A DNA stretch of 11,739 nucleotides. Origin: Porticoccus sp. Lineage in GTDB: Bacteria; Pseudomonadota; Gammaproteobacteria; Pseudomonadales; Porticoccaceae. Location of the stretch: assembly GCA_023263825.1 (NCBI GenBank), contig JALQUJ010000007.1, positions 1 to 11,739 on the forward strand. Reading direction: 5' to 3'. The notes below the pieces were generated by a model that saw only the letters and a list, made by a program, of their open reading frames with translations, had not been told where the DNA came from and searched no databases. Positions within the stretch are counted from its first letter, which is position 1, and each line of letters opens with the position of its first letter. Positions 1 to 7,427 of the stretch are shown here, one piece after another. Position numbers and translations under genes: made by a program.

Positions 1-400
1 CTGTGTCACCTTCACAGAGCAGGCGATCACGCCATTGTTCCAGTTTGTGTTGAGTTTGACGGAAACTTTGGCTTTGGTGGTGAAAGCTATCCAGTTTTTG
101 TTGTATGGCTTCGCTGTCGATATTGCGCATTATTTTGCCAATATATTGAAGTTGACGGCGTTTCCCCTCTCTATTTTTGAGTCGTCTTGCAAGCATGACG
201 GCATCTTCTAGCAGCTCATCCATTGGGATTTTTTCTAGCTTGGCAGCGGGTAAGTTGACTAGCTCCTCTCCCAGTTTTTGAAGCGCTGTCATCTCCCGCT
301 TTAATTCAGATTTACTTTTGAACTGGGGCTCATCAGATATTTCATCTGTGTTTGCTCCATTGGGGTTCACCTTATTAGGAGGGTCGTTATCAATCATCAT
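1..400 (-). CDS. darP: DarP/YjgA ribosome-associated protein (DUF615), C-terminus cut by window edge
   Basis: The reverse strand reads from ATG at 398-400 (preceded by no in-frame alternative that looks better; the protein begins Met-Met-Ile-Asp) for 133 codons and runs off the left edge, so the C-terminal third is missing (the E. coli protein is about 183 residues). After a polar, Asp/Asn/Pro-rich N-terminus of about 25 residues comes the family-typical start of the helical domain, with the segment KSKSELKREMTALQKLGEEL and then a basic helix rich in Arg, Lys and Gln ending near LEQWRDRLL. DarP is known as a factor promoting late assembly of the 50S ribosomal subunit. It lies 90 nt downstream of mgtE on the same strand; I see no strong Shine-Dalgarno sequence (GAAG only). 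Identification rests on the DUF615-like N-terminal helix and on the neighbourhood, since yjgA is found near this cluster in pseudomonads. Confidence 0.85.
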   Translation of the reverse strand, partial: MMIDNDPPNKVNPNGANTDEISDEPQFKSKSELKREMTALQKLGEELVNLPAAKLEKIPMDELLEDAVMLARRLKNREGKRRQLQYIGKIMRNIDSEAIQQKLDSFHHQSQSFRQTQHKLEQWRDRLLCEGDT

Positions 401-490
401 ATTCTTCAGTGTAGTACTTTTTATTGGTTGGCTTTCTTTGTCGTAGTCTATTAGTGAGAGTGTGTAAGTGAATGCTTTGTGTTGCAATGC

Positions 491-1849
491 TTAGGCGTAG
501 AAAAGGGTAGCCAGTCCAAGAAAAGACAGGAAGCCTACGACATCGGTAATGGTGGTCAGGGCCACACTGCCGGCCAGGGCCGGATCAATGCGGCAGGCCT
601 TCAAAATAACAGGGAGAGCTGCACCAGCTATGGCTGCAGCGATCAGGTTGATCACCATGGCTGAGGCAATGATTACGGCTATCAGTGGGTCTTGGAACCA
701 TAGGGCCGCGACACACCCCATGATCAGAGCCCAAAGCATACCGTTTAGCGCGCCAACAGCAAATTCTTTGCTTAAGAGCCACCCTAAATTACTGCGACTA
801 ATTTGGCCTAATGCCATGCCACGAATAACAACGGTAAGAGTTTGGCTGCCGGCGACACCACCCATGCTGGCAACAATGGGCATTAAGATTGCCAGAGCTA
901 CAACCTTATCAATGGTGGCCTCAAAAATATTAATGACTGCAGAAGCAAGAATAGCTGTCATCAGGTTAACTCCTAGCCAAATTGCTCGGCGAGGAGTGGT
1001 TCGACCGATAGAGGCAAACGTTTCTTCTTCATCGCTTAAGCCTGCCAGGCTTAATAATGAGTGGTCTGCATCTTCTATAATGACGTCTACCACATCATCA
1101 ATGGTAACCCGTCCCAGAAGTTGTTTGGTATTACTGACAACGGGGGCAGAGACCCAGTTATGTTTTTCAAATAGGTGGGCTACTTCGGAATCAGCCATGT
1201 CTGCCGGAATAGCCTCAACCTCTGTGACCATTATTTCACGAACAGTAATGTTAGGGCTGGATGTGAGTAGCTTACCCAAGGGCAGGCTACCCAGAAACAC
1301 ATCATCCCTTGTCACAACAAAAATACTGTCAGTAATTTCAGGTAGTTCGTCGTGGCGGCGAAGGTAGCGAAAAACCACATCGAGGGTCATGTCTGGGCGG
1401 ACGGTAATGGTATCCGTGTTCATCAAGCCGCCAGCTGTGTCCTCGTCATAAGTAAGAACAGTCTCAACCCTTTGGCGGTCCTGGGCGCTCATTGCCTGAA
1501 GGATTTCTGGGATCACTTTTTCGGGTAGCTGTTGCAGAATGTCAGCAACATCGTCGGGATCTAGTCCCTCCGTTAATGAGGCAACTTCATGACTTTCCAT
1601 TTCCTCCAGGATTTCACCGCGAAGTTCTTCGCTTAGCTCGCCAATAACTTCTCCTTCAAATTCTTTATCGACAAGATCCCACAGAACCCTTCGAGCTTTT
1701 GGTGGGGCAGCTTCGATTTGATCGGCAATATCAGCAGGCGTCAGGTTGTTCAGCATATGGCGAAGTAGCCGCACTTTATTCGAGTCCATCAGCTCGTGAG
1801 TGCTGGCAAGCTGAGAGAGGTGGCTTATTTTTTCGTTAGGAGCCTGCAT
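491..1849 (-). CDS. mgtE: MgtE-type magnesium channel/transporter
   Basis: This 452-residue inner-membrane protein matches the length and architecture of MgtE, a homodimeric Mg2+ channel gated by cytosolic Mg2+. The acidic helical N-domain covers about residues 30-130. Two CBS domains follow at about 137-260; the first starts near TAGGLMNTD and the second near IMVTEVEAIPA. A connecting helix leads to a C-terminal membrane domain from about 285 with five hydrophobic segments. The signature VASMGGVAGSQTLTVVIRG lies in the membrane part. The pore-lining acidic residue of the family corresponds to Asp436 in the motif TTITDVVGF. The start at 1849 leaves only a weak AGGA upstream. The gene follows ptsO after 153 nt on the same strand, so it may have its own promoter; that gap holds an AT-rich inverted repeat (1884-1896). 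I saw no M-box-like leader. Confidence 0.96.
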   Translation of the reverse strand: MQAPNEKISHLSQLASTHELMDSNKVRLLRHMLNNLTPADIADQIEAAPPKARRVLWDLVDKEFEGEVIGELSEELRGEILEEMESHEVASLTEGLDPDDVADILQQLPEKVIPEILQAMSAQDRQRVETVLTYDEDTAGGLMNTDTITVRPDMTLDVVFRYLRRHDELPEITDSIFVVTRDDVFLGSLPLGKLLTSSPNITVREIMVTEVEAIPADMADSEVAHLFEKHNWVSAPVVSNTKQLLGRVTIDDVVDVIIEDADHSLLSLAGLSDEEETFASIGRTTPRRAIWLGVNLMTAILASAVINIFEATIDKVVALAILMPIVASMGGVAGSQTLTVVIRGMALGQISRSNLGWLLSKEFAVGALNGMLWALIMGCVAALWFQDPLIAVIIASAMVINLIAAAIAGAALPVILKACRIDPALAGSVALTTITDVVGFLSFLGLATLFYA

Positions 1850-1883
1850 GGGTAGGGGTGTTCCTGGCTACCGTTATAAATGG

Positions 1884-1896
1884 CTATAGTGTATAG
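1884..1896. repeat. Short AT-rich inverted repeat upstream of mgtE
   Basis: CTATA and TATAG form perfect 5-base arms around a 3-base spacer (CTATAGTGTATAG). The element sits 35 nt before the mgtE start in the 153-nt ptsO-mgtE gap. It could overlap a promoter -10 region or bind a regulator. No matching -35 element was found, and arms this short in AT-rich DNA can arise by chance. The rest of the gap (1850-2002) holds no hairpin followed by a T-run that would act as a terminator. Confidence 0.25.
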
Positions 1897-2002
1897 ATGC
1901 GGGAGGAAAATTTATAGAGTTGTCAGGTTGATAGCTGGATTTGTTTGTTTAATTTGGGAGATATTTTTTGGAGGAAGGGTTTTGGCTTTGTGTTGCTATC
2001 TA

Positions 2003-2284
2003 TTACTGTTCTTCGTCAAACCGATTAGCAAGAAGTTGCTCTATATCGCGGTAGGCTCTTTCTGCATCACCGCCTTCAAAATGAAAATGTAGAACAGTTC
2101 CCTGGCTTGCTGCCAGCAACATGAGAGACATTACACTTTTGGCATCTACCAGTTTATCGGGTTTTGGCCCTGTTTTTATCTTGCAGCCATATTTTCCGGC
2201 TGTTAATGCCAGTTTTGCCGCAGCGCGGGCATGTAGGCCAAGTTTGTTAATAATGGTCAATTCTACGTTGATTTCTAATGACAT
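2003..2284 (-). CDS. ptsO: NPr, HPr-like phosphocarrier of the nitrogen PTS
   Basis: The 93-residue product is a full-length HPr-fold protein. His18, in the motif NKLGLHARAAAKL, is the expected phosphorylation site that accepts phosphate from EI-Ntr (PtsP) and passes it to EIIA-Ntr (PtsN). The regulatory-serine region of HPr corresponds to DAKSVMSLM at 47-55. Company with ptsN, rapZ and rpoN shows that this is NPr of the regulatory nitrogen PTS and not the sugar-transport HPr. The start at 2284 is preceded by AGGA at suitable spacing and lies 24 nt after the rapZ stop, so the two genes are probably co-transcribed. PtsP is not in this window. Confidence 0.95.
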   Translation of the reverse strand: MSLEINVELTIINKLGLHARAAAKLALTAGKYGCKIKTGPKPDKLVDAKSVMSLMLLAASQGTVLHFHFEGGDAERAYRDIEQLLANRFDEEQ

Positions 2285-2308
2285 AAGGTTGGTCCTGGTG
2301 TATTCATA

Positions 2309-3172
2309 TCAGGTCAATTCCCGATGTCTAATTTGGGTGTTGGTGTAGTCTTTGTTGAAATGTTTTCCCAGTATGTTGCTTATGTAGACAGATCGATGTT
2401 GCCCGCCAGTACAACCAATGGCAACAGTGAGGTAGCTTCTGTTGTTGGCTTCAAATCTTGGCAGCCAGCGTGTTAGGTAATCAATAATGTCTGATACCAT
2501 CTCCGTTACTTCTGATTCGGATTCGAGAAAGTCGACAACAGGTTGGTCTTTCCCGCTATATGGTCTGAGCTCATGTTTCCAGTAGGGATTGGGTAAGCAT
2601 CGAACGTCAAAAACAAAATCGGCATCAATGGGTACACCTCGTTTGAATGCAAAGGATTCAAATAAAACAGCCATATCTCCTTCAGTCTCAGGGACTATTT
2701 GCTTTTTGATAAGGTCCCTTAGCTGGTGGAGTGTCATGTTGCTGGTGTCAATTCGCCGGTTGGCAATGGAGGCAATGGGGTCCAGCAATTCAGTTTCCAG
2801 GGCGATAGCTTCTTTAATGTCTATCTGGTGCGAGCTGAGTGGATGCTTTCGACGTGTTTCGCTAAACCGTTGTATTAATACATCGGTAATTGCATCCAAA
2901 TAAACGACTTCATAGTTAACCCCAGAGCTTTTTAGCTTTTCGAGAATTTCTGGCAGTCGATTGAGGTCACCAGTTAGGCTTCTGGCATCAATGCCCACGG
3001 CTATGTTGTTCAGCCAGTGACTCTCGCTATCTTTTGGTGAAGCTTGTTCGAATAGTCCCGGTAGTAAGCCGGCGGGCAGGTTGTCTATACAGGTAAACCC
3101 AGCATCTTCCAGCAGGTTTAGAGCTGTACTTTTTCCGGAGCCTGAGCGTCCACTAACTACCACTAGTCGCAT
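2309..3172 (-). CDS. rapZ: RapZ, P-loop RNase adapter / nucleotide-binding protein
   Basis: At 287 residues the protein is the family length (284 in E. coli). The N-terminus carries the Walker A motif GRSGSGKS at residues 8-15. The conserved C-terminal half includes GCTGGQHRSV at 253-262, a hallmark of the RapZ/YvcJ family. In E. coli RapZ binds the small RNAs GlmY and GlmZ, guides RNase E and thereby controls glucosamine-6-phosphate synthase. That role is not certain here. The protein ends at IRHRELT and lacks the extra Lys/Arg-rich tail that contributes to RNA binding in E. coli. The start codon lies 9 nt after the ptsN stop, and the TGA of ptsN is part of the sequence TGAGG that supplies the Shine-Dalgarno element. 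This suggests translational coupling to ptsN. Confidence 0.96.
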   Translation of the reverse strand: MRLVVVSGRSGSGKSTALNLLEDAGFTCIDNLPAGLLPGLFEQASPKDSESHWLNNIAVGIDARSLTGDLNRLPEILEKLKSSGVNYEVVYLDAITDVLIQRFSETRRKHPLSSHQIDIKEAIALETELLDPIASIANRRIDTSNMTLHQLRDLIKKQIVPETEGDMAVLFESFAFKRGVPIDADFVFDVRCLPNPYWKHELRPYSGKDQPVVDFLESESEVTEMVSDIIDYLTRWLPRFEANNRSYLTVAIGCTGGQHRSVYISNILGKHFNKDYTNTQIRHRELT

Positions 3173-3181
3173 CGCTAGGCC

Positions 3182-3637
3182 TCAATCTTCTCGACTTATA
3201 GCTATCTGGTAGAAAGCTTCGATGGAACTGGCTGCACGTAGTTGTATGCGAACTTCTTCTTCTTGAAGTAGTTCTGCTATAGAAGATAGAACCTGTAAGT
3301 GTTCATCATTTTGTTCTTCTGGGACGATTAGGGCAAAAACCAGGTCAACGGGCATGTTGTCCATAGAGTCAAAGTCTACTGGGTCGGCTAGTTTAAGCAG
3401 TGCACCTGTTATTTTTTTGCAGTGGGCAACTCGACAGTGGGGGATTGCAATACCCTCTCCTATGCCTGTGCTGCCCAATCGTTCGCGAGCTAGAAGGCCT
3501 TGAAAGAGTTCGTCTGAGTCAAGGCCAGTAATTCGTTCTGCGAGAAAGTGTGAAAGGTTTTCCAGCACTCTTTTTTTGCTATCCCCGGGAACATCCAGTT
3601 GGGTGTTCTCGATGGGAAGTACATCTGTTAGTTTCAT
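3182..3637 (-). CDS. ptsN: PTS EIIA-Ntr regulatory protein
   Basis: The 151-residue product is a complete EIIA domain of the fructose/mannitol class. The phosphoacceptor is His67 within GIGEGIAIPHCR (residues 58-69). The upstream segment LLARERLGSTGIG is typical of PtsN. It receives phosphate from NPr, encoded just downstream. In its unphosphorylated state it regulates targets such as potassium transport and sensor kinases in enterobacteria; targets in this organism are unknown. No transporter EIIB or EIIC domain is attached or nearby, which fits a purely regulatory role. It starts 6 nt after the hpf stop and ends 9 nt before rapZ, so hpf-ptsN-rapZ-ptsO looks like one transcription unit. Confidence 0.96.
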   Translation of the reverse strand: MKLTDVLPIENTQLDVPGDSKKRVLENLSHFLAERITGLDSDELFQGLLARERLGSTGIGEGIAIPHCRVAHCKKITGALLKLADPVDFDSMDNMPVDLVFALIVPEEQNDEHLQVLSSIAELLQEEEVRIQLRAASSIEAFYQIAISRED

Positions 3638-3643
3638 GAAAGG

Positions 3644-3931
3644 TTATCTACCGCGAGTTTTTTCCTTGTGCTTAATAAGCTGGCGGTCCAGTTTATCTGA
3701 AAGCATATCGATGGCTGCATAGAGGTCGTCGTGTTCAGAGTTGGCAAAAAATTCAGCACCACTTACGTGCACGGTAGCCTCTGCTTTTTGAACAAGTTTG
3801 TCGACAGAAAGTATTACATTGGTGCTGGTAATGCGGTCATGGTGTCGTTCCAGCTTGGACAGTTTATTGATGACGTATTCTTTGATGGGGTCAGTGATAT
3901 CGAGGTGATGTCCGCTGATATTAAGTTGCAT
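3644..3931 (-). CDS. hpf: Short-form ribosome hibernation promoting factor
   Basis: The 95-residue length is that of short HPF, which binds the 30S decoding region and promotes 100S dimers together with RMF in gammaproteobacteria. The N-terminus MQLNISGHHLDITDPIKEYV and the middle segment KAEATVHVSGAEFFANSEHDDLYAAID are family signatures, and the protein ends in the basic tail KHKEKTRGR. The long-form C-terminal dimerisation domain is absent. A strong Shine-Dalgarno sequence TAAGGAG (3938-3944 on the complement) sits about 6 nt before the ATG. The gene lies 57 nt after rpoN, its usual neighbour. Confidence 0.96.
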   Translation of the reverse strand: MQLNISGHHLDITDPIKEYVINKLSKLERHHDRITSTNVILSVDKLVQKAEATVHVSGAEFFANSEHDDLYAAIDMLSDKLDRQLIKHKEKTRGR

Positions 3932-3937
3932 GCGGTA

Positions 3938-3944
3938 CTCCTTA
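3938..3944 (-). promoter_or_regulatory. Strong ribosome binding site of hpf
   Basis: The complement reads TAAGGAG, close to a perfect anti-16S match, followed by ACCGC and the ATG of hpf. It fixes the hpf start at 3931. It is stronger than most ribosome binding sites in this window, suggesting high translation when the message is made. Confidence 0.75.
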
Positions 3945-3988
3945 TTTCTGTGTACGTTGTTTCTATTTATGCTAGTTCTGTTGATGGA

Positions 3989-5476
3989 TTATTGCTTAAA
4001 GCGTTTTCTCTCACTAGAGGAGGGTATTCCTATTCCTTCTCTGTATTTGGCCACGGTTCGTCGTGCAACCTGAATACCCATTTCCTGTAATAGTGTGGTC
4101 AACTTGTTGTCACTGAGAGGTTTTGCTGGATTTTCTGCGCTAATCATCTTCTTCAGGATAGCGCGAATAGCTGTGGATGAACACTCCCCTCCGCTTGCTG
4201 TGGCGACATGACTTGAGAAAAAGTACTTTAATTCAAACACACCTTGAGGTGTATCAAGATATTTTTGGGTAGTAACTCGGGAGATTGTGGATTCGTGGAG
4301 CTTCAGTTTTTCCGCAATGTCTGCTAGAACCATGGGGCGCATGGCTTCTGGGCCCTGCTCCAGAAACCTTTGTTGTAGTTCTACAATACAGGAGGCTACA
4401 CGTAATAGAGTGTCATTCCTGCTCTCAATGCTACGGAGAAACCATTTTGCTTCTTGTAGATGATTTTTTAAGAACGTATTGTCCTGACTTGAGTCAGCTC
4501 TGCGGATCAGCTGGTCATATTGTTGATTAATGCTCAGTTTTGGCGTGATATCTTGATTTAAAGAGACTTGCCAGTGGTCGTCTAATTTTGTTACACGGGC
4601 ATCGGGAACAACATACTCTACATCATTATTTTGAATAGCTTCACCTGGGTGGGGTGAAAGCGTTTGTATCAGTAAAATAGCGGCGCCAATAATCTCTTGT
4701 GAGTACCCGGTTAGCTTTTCCAGTTTCTTATAGTCTCGTTGCCCTACTAGATCCAGGTGTTCGGAGACGAGACGTTTGGCTTCTTCAAGAAAGGCCGTAT
4801 CAGCTGAAAATTGGCTAAGTTGTATCAGCAGGCATTCTGACAAATTAGTCGCACCAACTCCGGGAGGGTCAAACTGTTGGATACGGTGGAGTACGGCGAC
4901 GACTTCATCCAGCTCTATTTCATCATCATCCAGTGATCCCCAAATTTCTTCAGGCGGTGTTGTCAGCATGCCGTTGTTGTCGATGGAGTCAATAATGTTT
5001 TCTGCAATAAGGAGGTCTGTTTGAGAAAGCGGGGTTAGGTTTAATTGCCATAGCAGGTGGTCTTGAAGTGATTCAGTGACGTTGTGGACATTTTCAAAGT
5101 CCATTGTCTCTGAAGATGTGCTTTTAATGCTTGAAGTAGGTTGATATATGTCGTCCCAGTTTGCGTCGACTGGTAGATCCTGTGGGATTGATGCATCCCA
5201 GTCATCACTGTTGAGATCCTGCGATGTGCTATCCACAGGTTCTTCCTGGATTGTTGTTTCTGTTGTGCTGGGAGCTTTTTCCTGAGAGTTTTCGGGGGTG
5301 GGCTCCGGTGGGTTTTCTGATTCTTCTGCCAGCTCGAGAAGAGGGTTGTCATACAGGTTTTGTTGTATCTCCTGGTGAAGGTCAAGTGATGAAAGCTGCA
5401 GAAGGCGTATCGCCTGTTGCAGTTGGGGGGTCATGGTTAACTGCTGACCAATTTTCAGTTGCAGGCTGACTTTCAT
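3989..5476 (-). CDS. rpoN: RNA polymerase sigma-54 factor
   Basis: This 495-residue protein has all three RpoN regions. Region I (about 1-50) is Gln/Leu-rich, beginning MKVSLQLKIGQQLTMTPQL, and interacts with enhancer-binding activators. Region II (about 50-125) is acidic and low in complexity, rich in Glu, Pro, Ser and Thr. Region III holds the core-binding and DNA-binding parts. The RpoN box ARRTVAKYRE at residues 471-480 reads the -24 promoter element. The C-terminus SSERKRFKQ is typical. Sigma-54 directs transcription from -24/-12 promoters and depends on AAA+ activators, none of which is encoded here. The gene is 163 nt downstream of lptB, and this gap carries a good -10 hexamer, so rpoN probably also has its own promoter. 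Confidence 0.98.
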   Translation of the reverse strand: MKVSLQLKIGQQLTMTPQLQQAIRLLQLSSLDLHQEIQQNLYDNPLLELAEESENPPEPTPENSQEKAPSTTETTIQEEPVDSTSQDLNSDDWDASIPQDLPVDANWDDIYQPTSSIKSTSSETMDFENVHNVTESLQDHLLWQLNLTPLSQTDLLIAENIIDSIDNNGMLTTPPEEIWGSLDDDEIELDEVVAVLHRIQQFDPPGVGATNLSECLLIQLSQFSADTAFLEEAKRLVSEHLDLVGQRDYKKLEKLTGYSQEIIGAAILLIQTLSPHPGEAIQNNDVEYVVPDARVTKLDDHWQVSLNQDITPKLSINQQYDQLIRRADSSQDNTFLKNHLQEAKWFLRSIESRNDTLLRVASCIVELQQRFLEQGPEAMRPMVLADIAEKLKLHESTISRVTTQKYLDTPQGVFELKYFFSSHVATASGGECSSTAIRAILKKMISAENPAKPLSDNKLTTLLQEMGIQVARRTVAKYREGIGIPSSSERKRFKQ

Positions 5477-5510
5477 TGCTTGGTATGGCTACTCTTCAGG
5501 GAATTTAGTT

Positions 5511-5516
5511 ATTATA
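5511..5516 (-). promoter_or_regulatory. Candidate sigma-70 -10 element of rpoN
   Basis: The complement reads a perfect TATAAT, 34 nt before the rpoN ATG. Seventeen bases further upstream is CTTCCA, a poor -35 (3 of 6 matches). An alternative pair, TTGTAC and TACACT separated by 18 nt, lies slightly upstream. The placement in the only sizeable gap between lptB and hpf makes a promoter reasonable, but the exact element is not settled. Confidence 0.4.
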
Positions 5517-5561
5517 TTTTGAAGTGTAGATGCTGGAAGAGGCGTTGTACAAGCAATTTTT

Positions 5562-5632
5562 ATGCCTATTTTTGTGAATCAGGCTTGATTTTTTATTTGA
5601 TGCTGTGCAGAGGTAGGTCTGAATGCCTATTT
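5562..5632. repeat. Pair of 10-base direct repeats in the lptB-rpoN gap
   Basis: The sequence ATGCCTATTT occurs at 5562-5571 and again at 5623-5632, start to start 61 nt, in the 163-nt noncoding gap between lptB and rpoN. Nothing else in the gap explains it. It could be a pair of regulator half-sites upstream of the rpoN promoter or simple chance in AT-rich DNA. Confidence 0.45.
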
Positions 5633-5639
5633 AGGATGC

Positions 5640-6365
5640 TTATAATACAAAATCTTCGCCTAAATAAATATCCCGAACTTGCTGATTGGCAATAATATCC
5701 GACGATTGGCCTTCTGCGATGACTTTGCCTTCTCCCACAATATAAGCGTGTTCACAGATATCAAGGGTTTCCCGCACGTTGTGATCTGTGATTAAAACAC
5801 CAATGCCTTTATCACGCAGGTGGCGGATGATTTGTTTGATATCGTTGACTGATATTGGGTCAACACCTGCAAAGGGTTCATCAAGCAAGATAAAGGTGGG
5901 TTCCATTGCTAATGCTCTAGCAATTTCTACCCGGCGTCGTTCTCCCCCTGAAAGGCTGATGCCCTGGGAGTCTCTAATATGGGTAAGGTGGAATTCCTGT
6001 AGCAGCTGCTCTACGCGATTTTTTCGCTGTATAGAATCAAGGTCCTTTCGTGTTTCTAAAATGGCCAGAATATTGTTTTGTACCGTCATTTTTCGAAATA
6101 CTGAAGCTTCTTGAGGGAGATAGCCAATGCCTTTGCGTGCTCTTCCGTGCATGGGGAGAGCGGTAATATCTTCACCATCAATAAGTACGGTTCCACCATC
6201 TTGGGCAACCAAGCCTACAATCATATAAAAACAGGTTGTTTTTCCCGCACCGTTAGGGCCAAGCAGGCCTACAATGGCTCCACTTTCAACGGTGAGAGAT
6301 ACGTCTCGAATGACAGGTCTTTTTTTGTAGCTCTTGGAAAGGTGAGAGGCCTTGAGTTCGGCCAT
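5640..6365 (-). CDS. lptB: LptB, ATPase of the LPS export ABC transporter
   Basis: This 241-residue ABC ATPase has every catalytic motif intact. Walker A is GPNGAGKTT at 36-44 and the Q-loop Gln is Gln85. The signature LSGGE is at 138-142, Walker B FILLDEP at 158-164 with catalytic Glu163, and the H-loop is His195. In the LptB2FG complex it powers extraction of lipopolysaccharide from the inner membrane and its push along the LptC-LptA bridge. LptF and LptG are not in this window, as usual for gammaproteobacteria. The lptA stop and lptB start share one base (TAATG), indicating translational coupling. Confidence 0.98.
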   Translation of the reverse strand: MAELKASHLSKSYKKRPVIRDVSLTVESGAIVGLLGPNGAGKTTCFYMIVGLVAQDGGTVLIDGEDITALPMHGRARKGIGYLPQEASVFRKMTVQNNILAILETRKDLDSIQRKNRVEQLLQEFHLTHIRDSQGISLSGGERRRVEIARALAMEPTFILLDEPFAGVDPISVNDIKQIIRHLRDKGIGVLITDHNVRETLDICEHAYIVGEGKVIAEGQSSDIIANQQVRDIYLGEDFVL

Positions 6366-6859
6366 TAATTTTTGTCCTTTTGATTGCTGGGTGGAATAAG
6401 CATATGTACCCTTTCTTTGTTTGCTGTAGCTTTAACAACTTCAGCCTTAAGGTCGTAATCAATTTTTTCACCTGTGATCACGGAGCCGTTCTGTTCTAGG
6501 CTGGCATTTTTTAAAAGCTTGATTTTGTCGTTGGCCAAATAGTATTGAATGGTCTTTGCACTTGCGAGTACCAACCCATCTTCGGTATTGGGGCGTTGCT
6601 GATAGTGAGCGGGGTTACCTACACAGACGATCTTGTCGACTTGATTGGTGTCACTAAAAACAGTCACTTTGTCTGCGTTAATTTTAATAGTACCTTGGAT
6701 AATAACAACTGAGCCTTCGTAGGTGGTTGTTCCTTTTTTCTCATCCTGTTCGGCACGGTCAGATTCGATCTTTATGGGCTGTTGGCGGTCTGTGGGCAAC
6801 GCATAAGAGAGCGTGCAGTTACATGCTATAGAAAGAAGCAAGATTAACCTAGTTAACAT
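6365..6859 (-). CDS. lptA: LptA, periplasmic LPS transport bridge protein
   Basis: The 164-residue product has a signal peptide of about 20 residues (basic start MLTR, Leu/Ile-rich core, likely cut after SYA). An OstA/LptA beta-jellyroll domain follows, beginning around PIKIESDRAEQDEKKGTTTYEGSVVI. Repeated short strands with Asp/Lys turns (KINADKVTVF, TGEKIDYDLKAEVV) match the family. LptA oligomers connect LptC at the inner membrane to LptD at the outer membrane. The start at 6859 is supported by a strong AAGGAG about 8 nt upstream, lying inside the end of lptC. The gene overlaps lptC by 11 nt and lptB by 1 nt, so lptCAB should be translated as a coupled unit. Confidence 0.95.
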   Translation of the reverse strand: MLTRLILLLSIACNCTLSYALPTDRQQPIKIESDRAEQDEKKGTTTYEGSVVIIQGTIKINADKVTVFSDTNQVDKIVCVGNPAHYQQRPNTEDGLVLASAKTIQYYLANDKIKLLKNASLEQNGSVITGEKIDYDLKAEVVKATANKERVHMLIPPSNQKDKN

Positions 6860-7427
6860 TGTGAACTCCTTTCGCCTTGGATAACAGCTTGAAAAGTTCT
6901 TTGTTCAAGTCTGCATGCATGCCAACACCTACGGTATTTCCTTTCGGAGTAGTAATCGTCACTTTTTTATCAGTCTCGGCTGTACGTACTTCTGGGAATA
7001 GGATGAGTTTGTCGGTTCGAAGTTCATTTTTTGTAGCATTATCAAGGTTTTGCCAAGCATATACATCCCCGGTAAATATGACACGTTCTCCCCCTTTAAG
7101 TACAGTGCCTTTTTTTGCATTCATATGCCATGGATGTTCAGTATCTTTCTGGTTGTAGGATATGAGTTTTGGTTTTTGCAGTACTAGGCGATTGCCGCGT
7201 TTAAAGTGACGGGCTTCGATAGATTTCAGGGTGAATGCTTTGCTGCCGTCTTTGGCATAGTCAATTTTTGAGATATTAAGCATATAGCTGTCTGCTTTTG
7301 GTAATTCGTCACCCTGATCATAATTGTCAGTAGTTTTCTGCAAAAAGGCTTCCGGGGGGGAGAGCCAGAATAGTAGAAAAACGCTGACTGCGCCTAATAG
7401 CATGATGGTTAGTAGTAAATTACGCAT
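6849..7427 (-). CDS. lptC: LptC, inner-membrane-anchored LPS transport protein
   Basis: The 192-residue product has one N-terminal membrane anchor (about residues 4-22, LLLTIMLLGAVSVFLLFWL) and a periplasmic LptC/YrbK jellyroll domain, seen in segments such as GSKAFTLKSIEARHF and RVIFTGDVYAWQ. LptC docks on LptB2FG and passes lipopolysaccharide to LptA. The match is by position and fold pattern, since LptC sequences diverge quickly. It begins 93 nt after the kdsC stop. The ribosome binding site is poor, with no clear purine-rich element just before ATG at 7425-7427. The gap may contain an extra promoter (CATAAT is present near the start), but no matching -35 was found. Confidence 0.92.
   Translation of the reverse strand: MRNLLLTIMLLGAVSVFLLFWLSPPEAFLQKTTDNYDQGDELPKADSYMLNISKIDYAKDGSKAFTLKSIEARHFKRGNRLVLQKPKLISYNQKDTEHPWHMNAKKGTVLKGGERVIFTGDVYAWQNLDNATKNELRTDKLILFPEVRTAETDKKVTITTPKGNTVGVGMHADLNKELFKLLSKAKGVHNVN

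Noticed and set aside
549..1367. Long plus-strand open frame (272 codons) opposite mgtE
   Set aside because: It is a mirror of the mgtE coding strand, has a Ser/Arg/Ile-rich composition with no domain pattern, and lacks a ribosome binding site; mgtE is unambiguous.
1850..2002. Possible Mg2+-sensing riboswitch in front of mgtE
   Set aside because: The gap is only 153 nt, shows no multi-stem layout, terminator hairpin or M-box-like conserved blocks, and such leaders are mainly known from Firmicutes.
1880..2092. Plus-strand open frame of 70 codons covering the mgtE-ptsO gap, with hydrophobic stretches
   Set aside because: It overlaps the end of ptsO in antisense, has no ribosome binding site, and its hydrophobicity comes from T-rich sequence.
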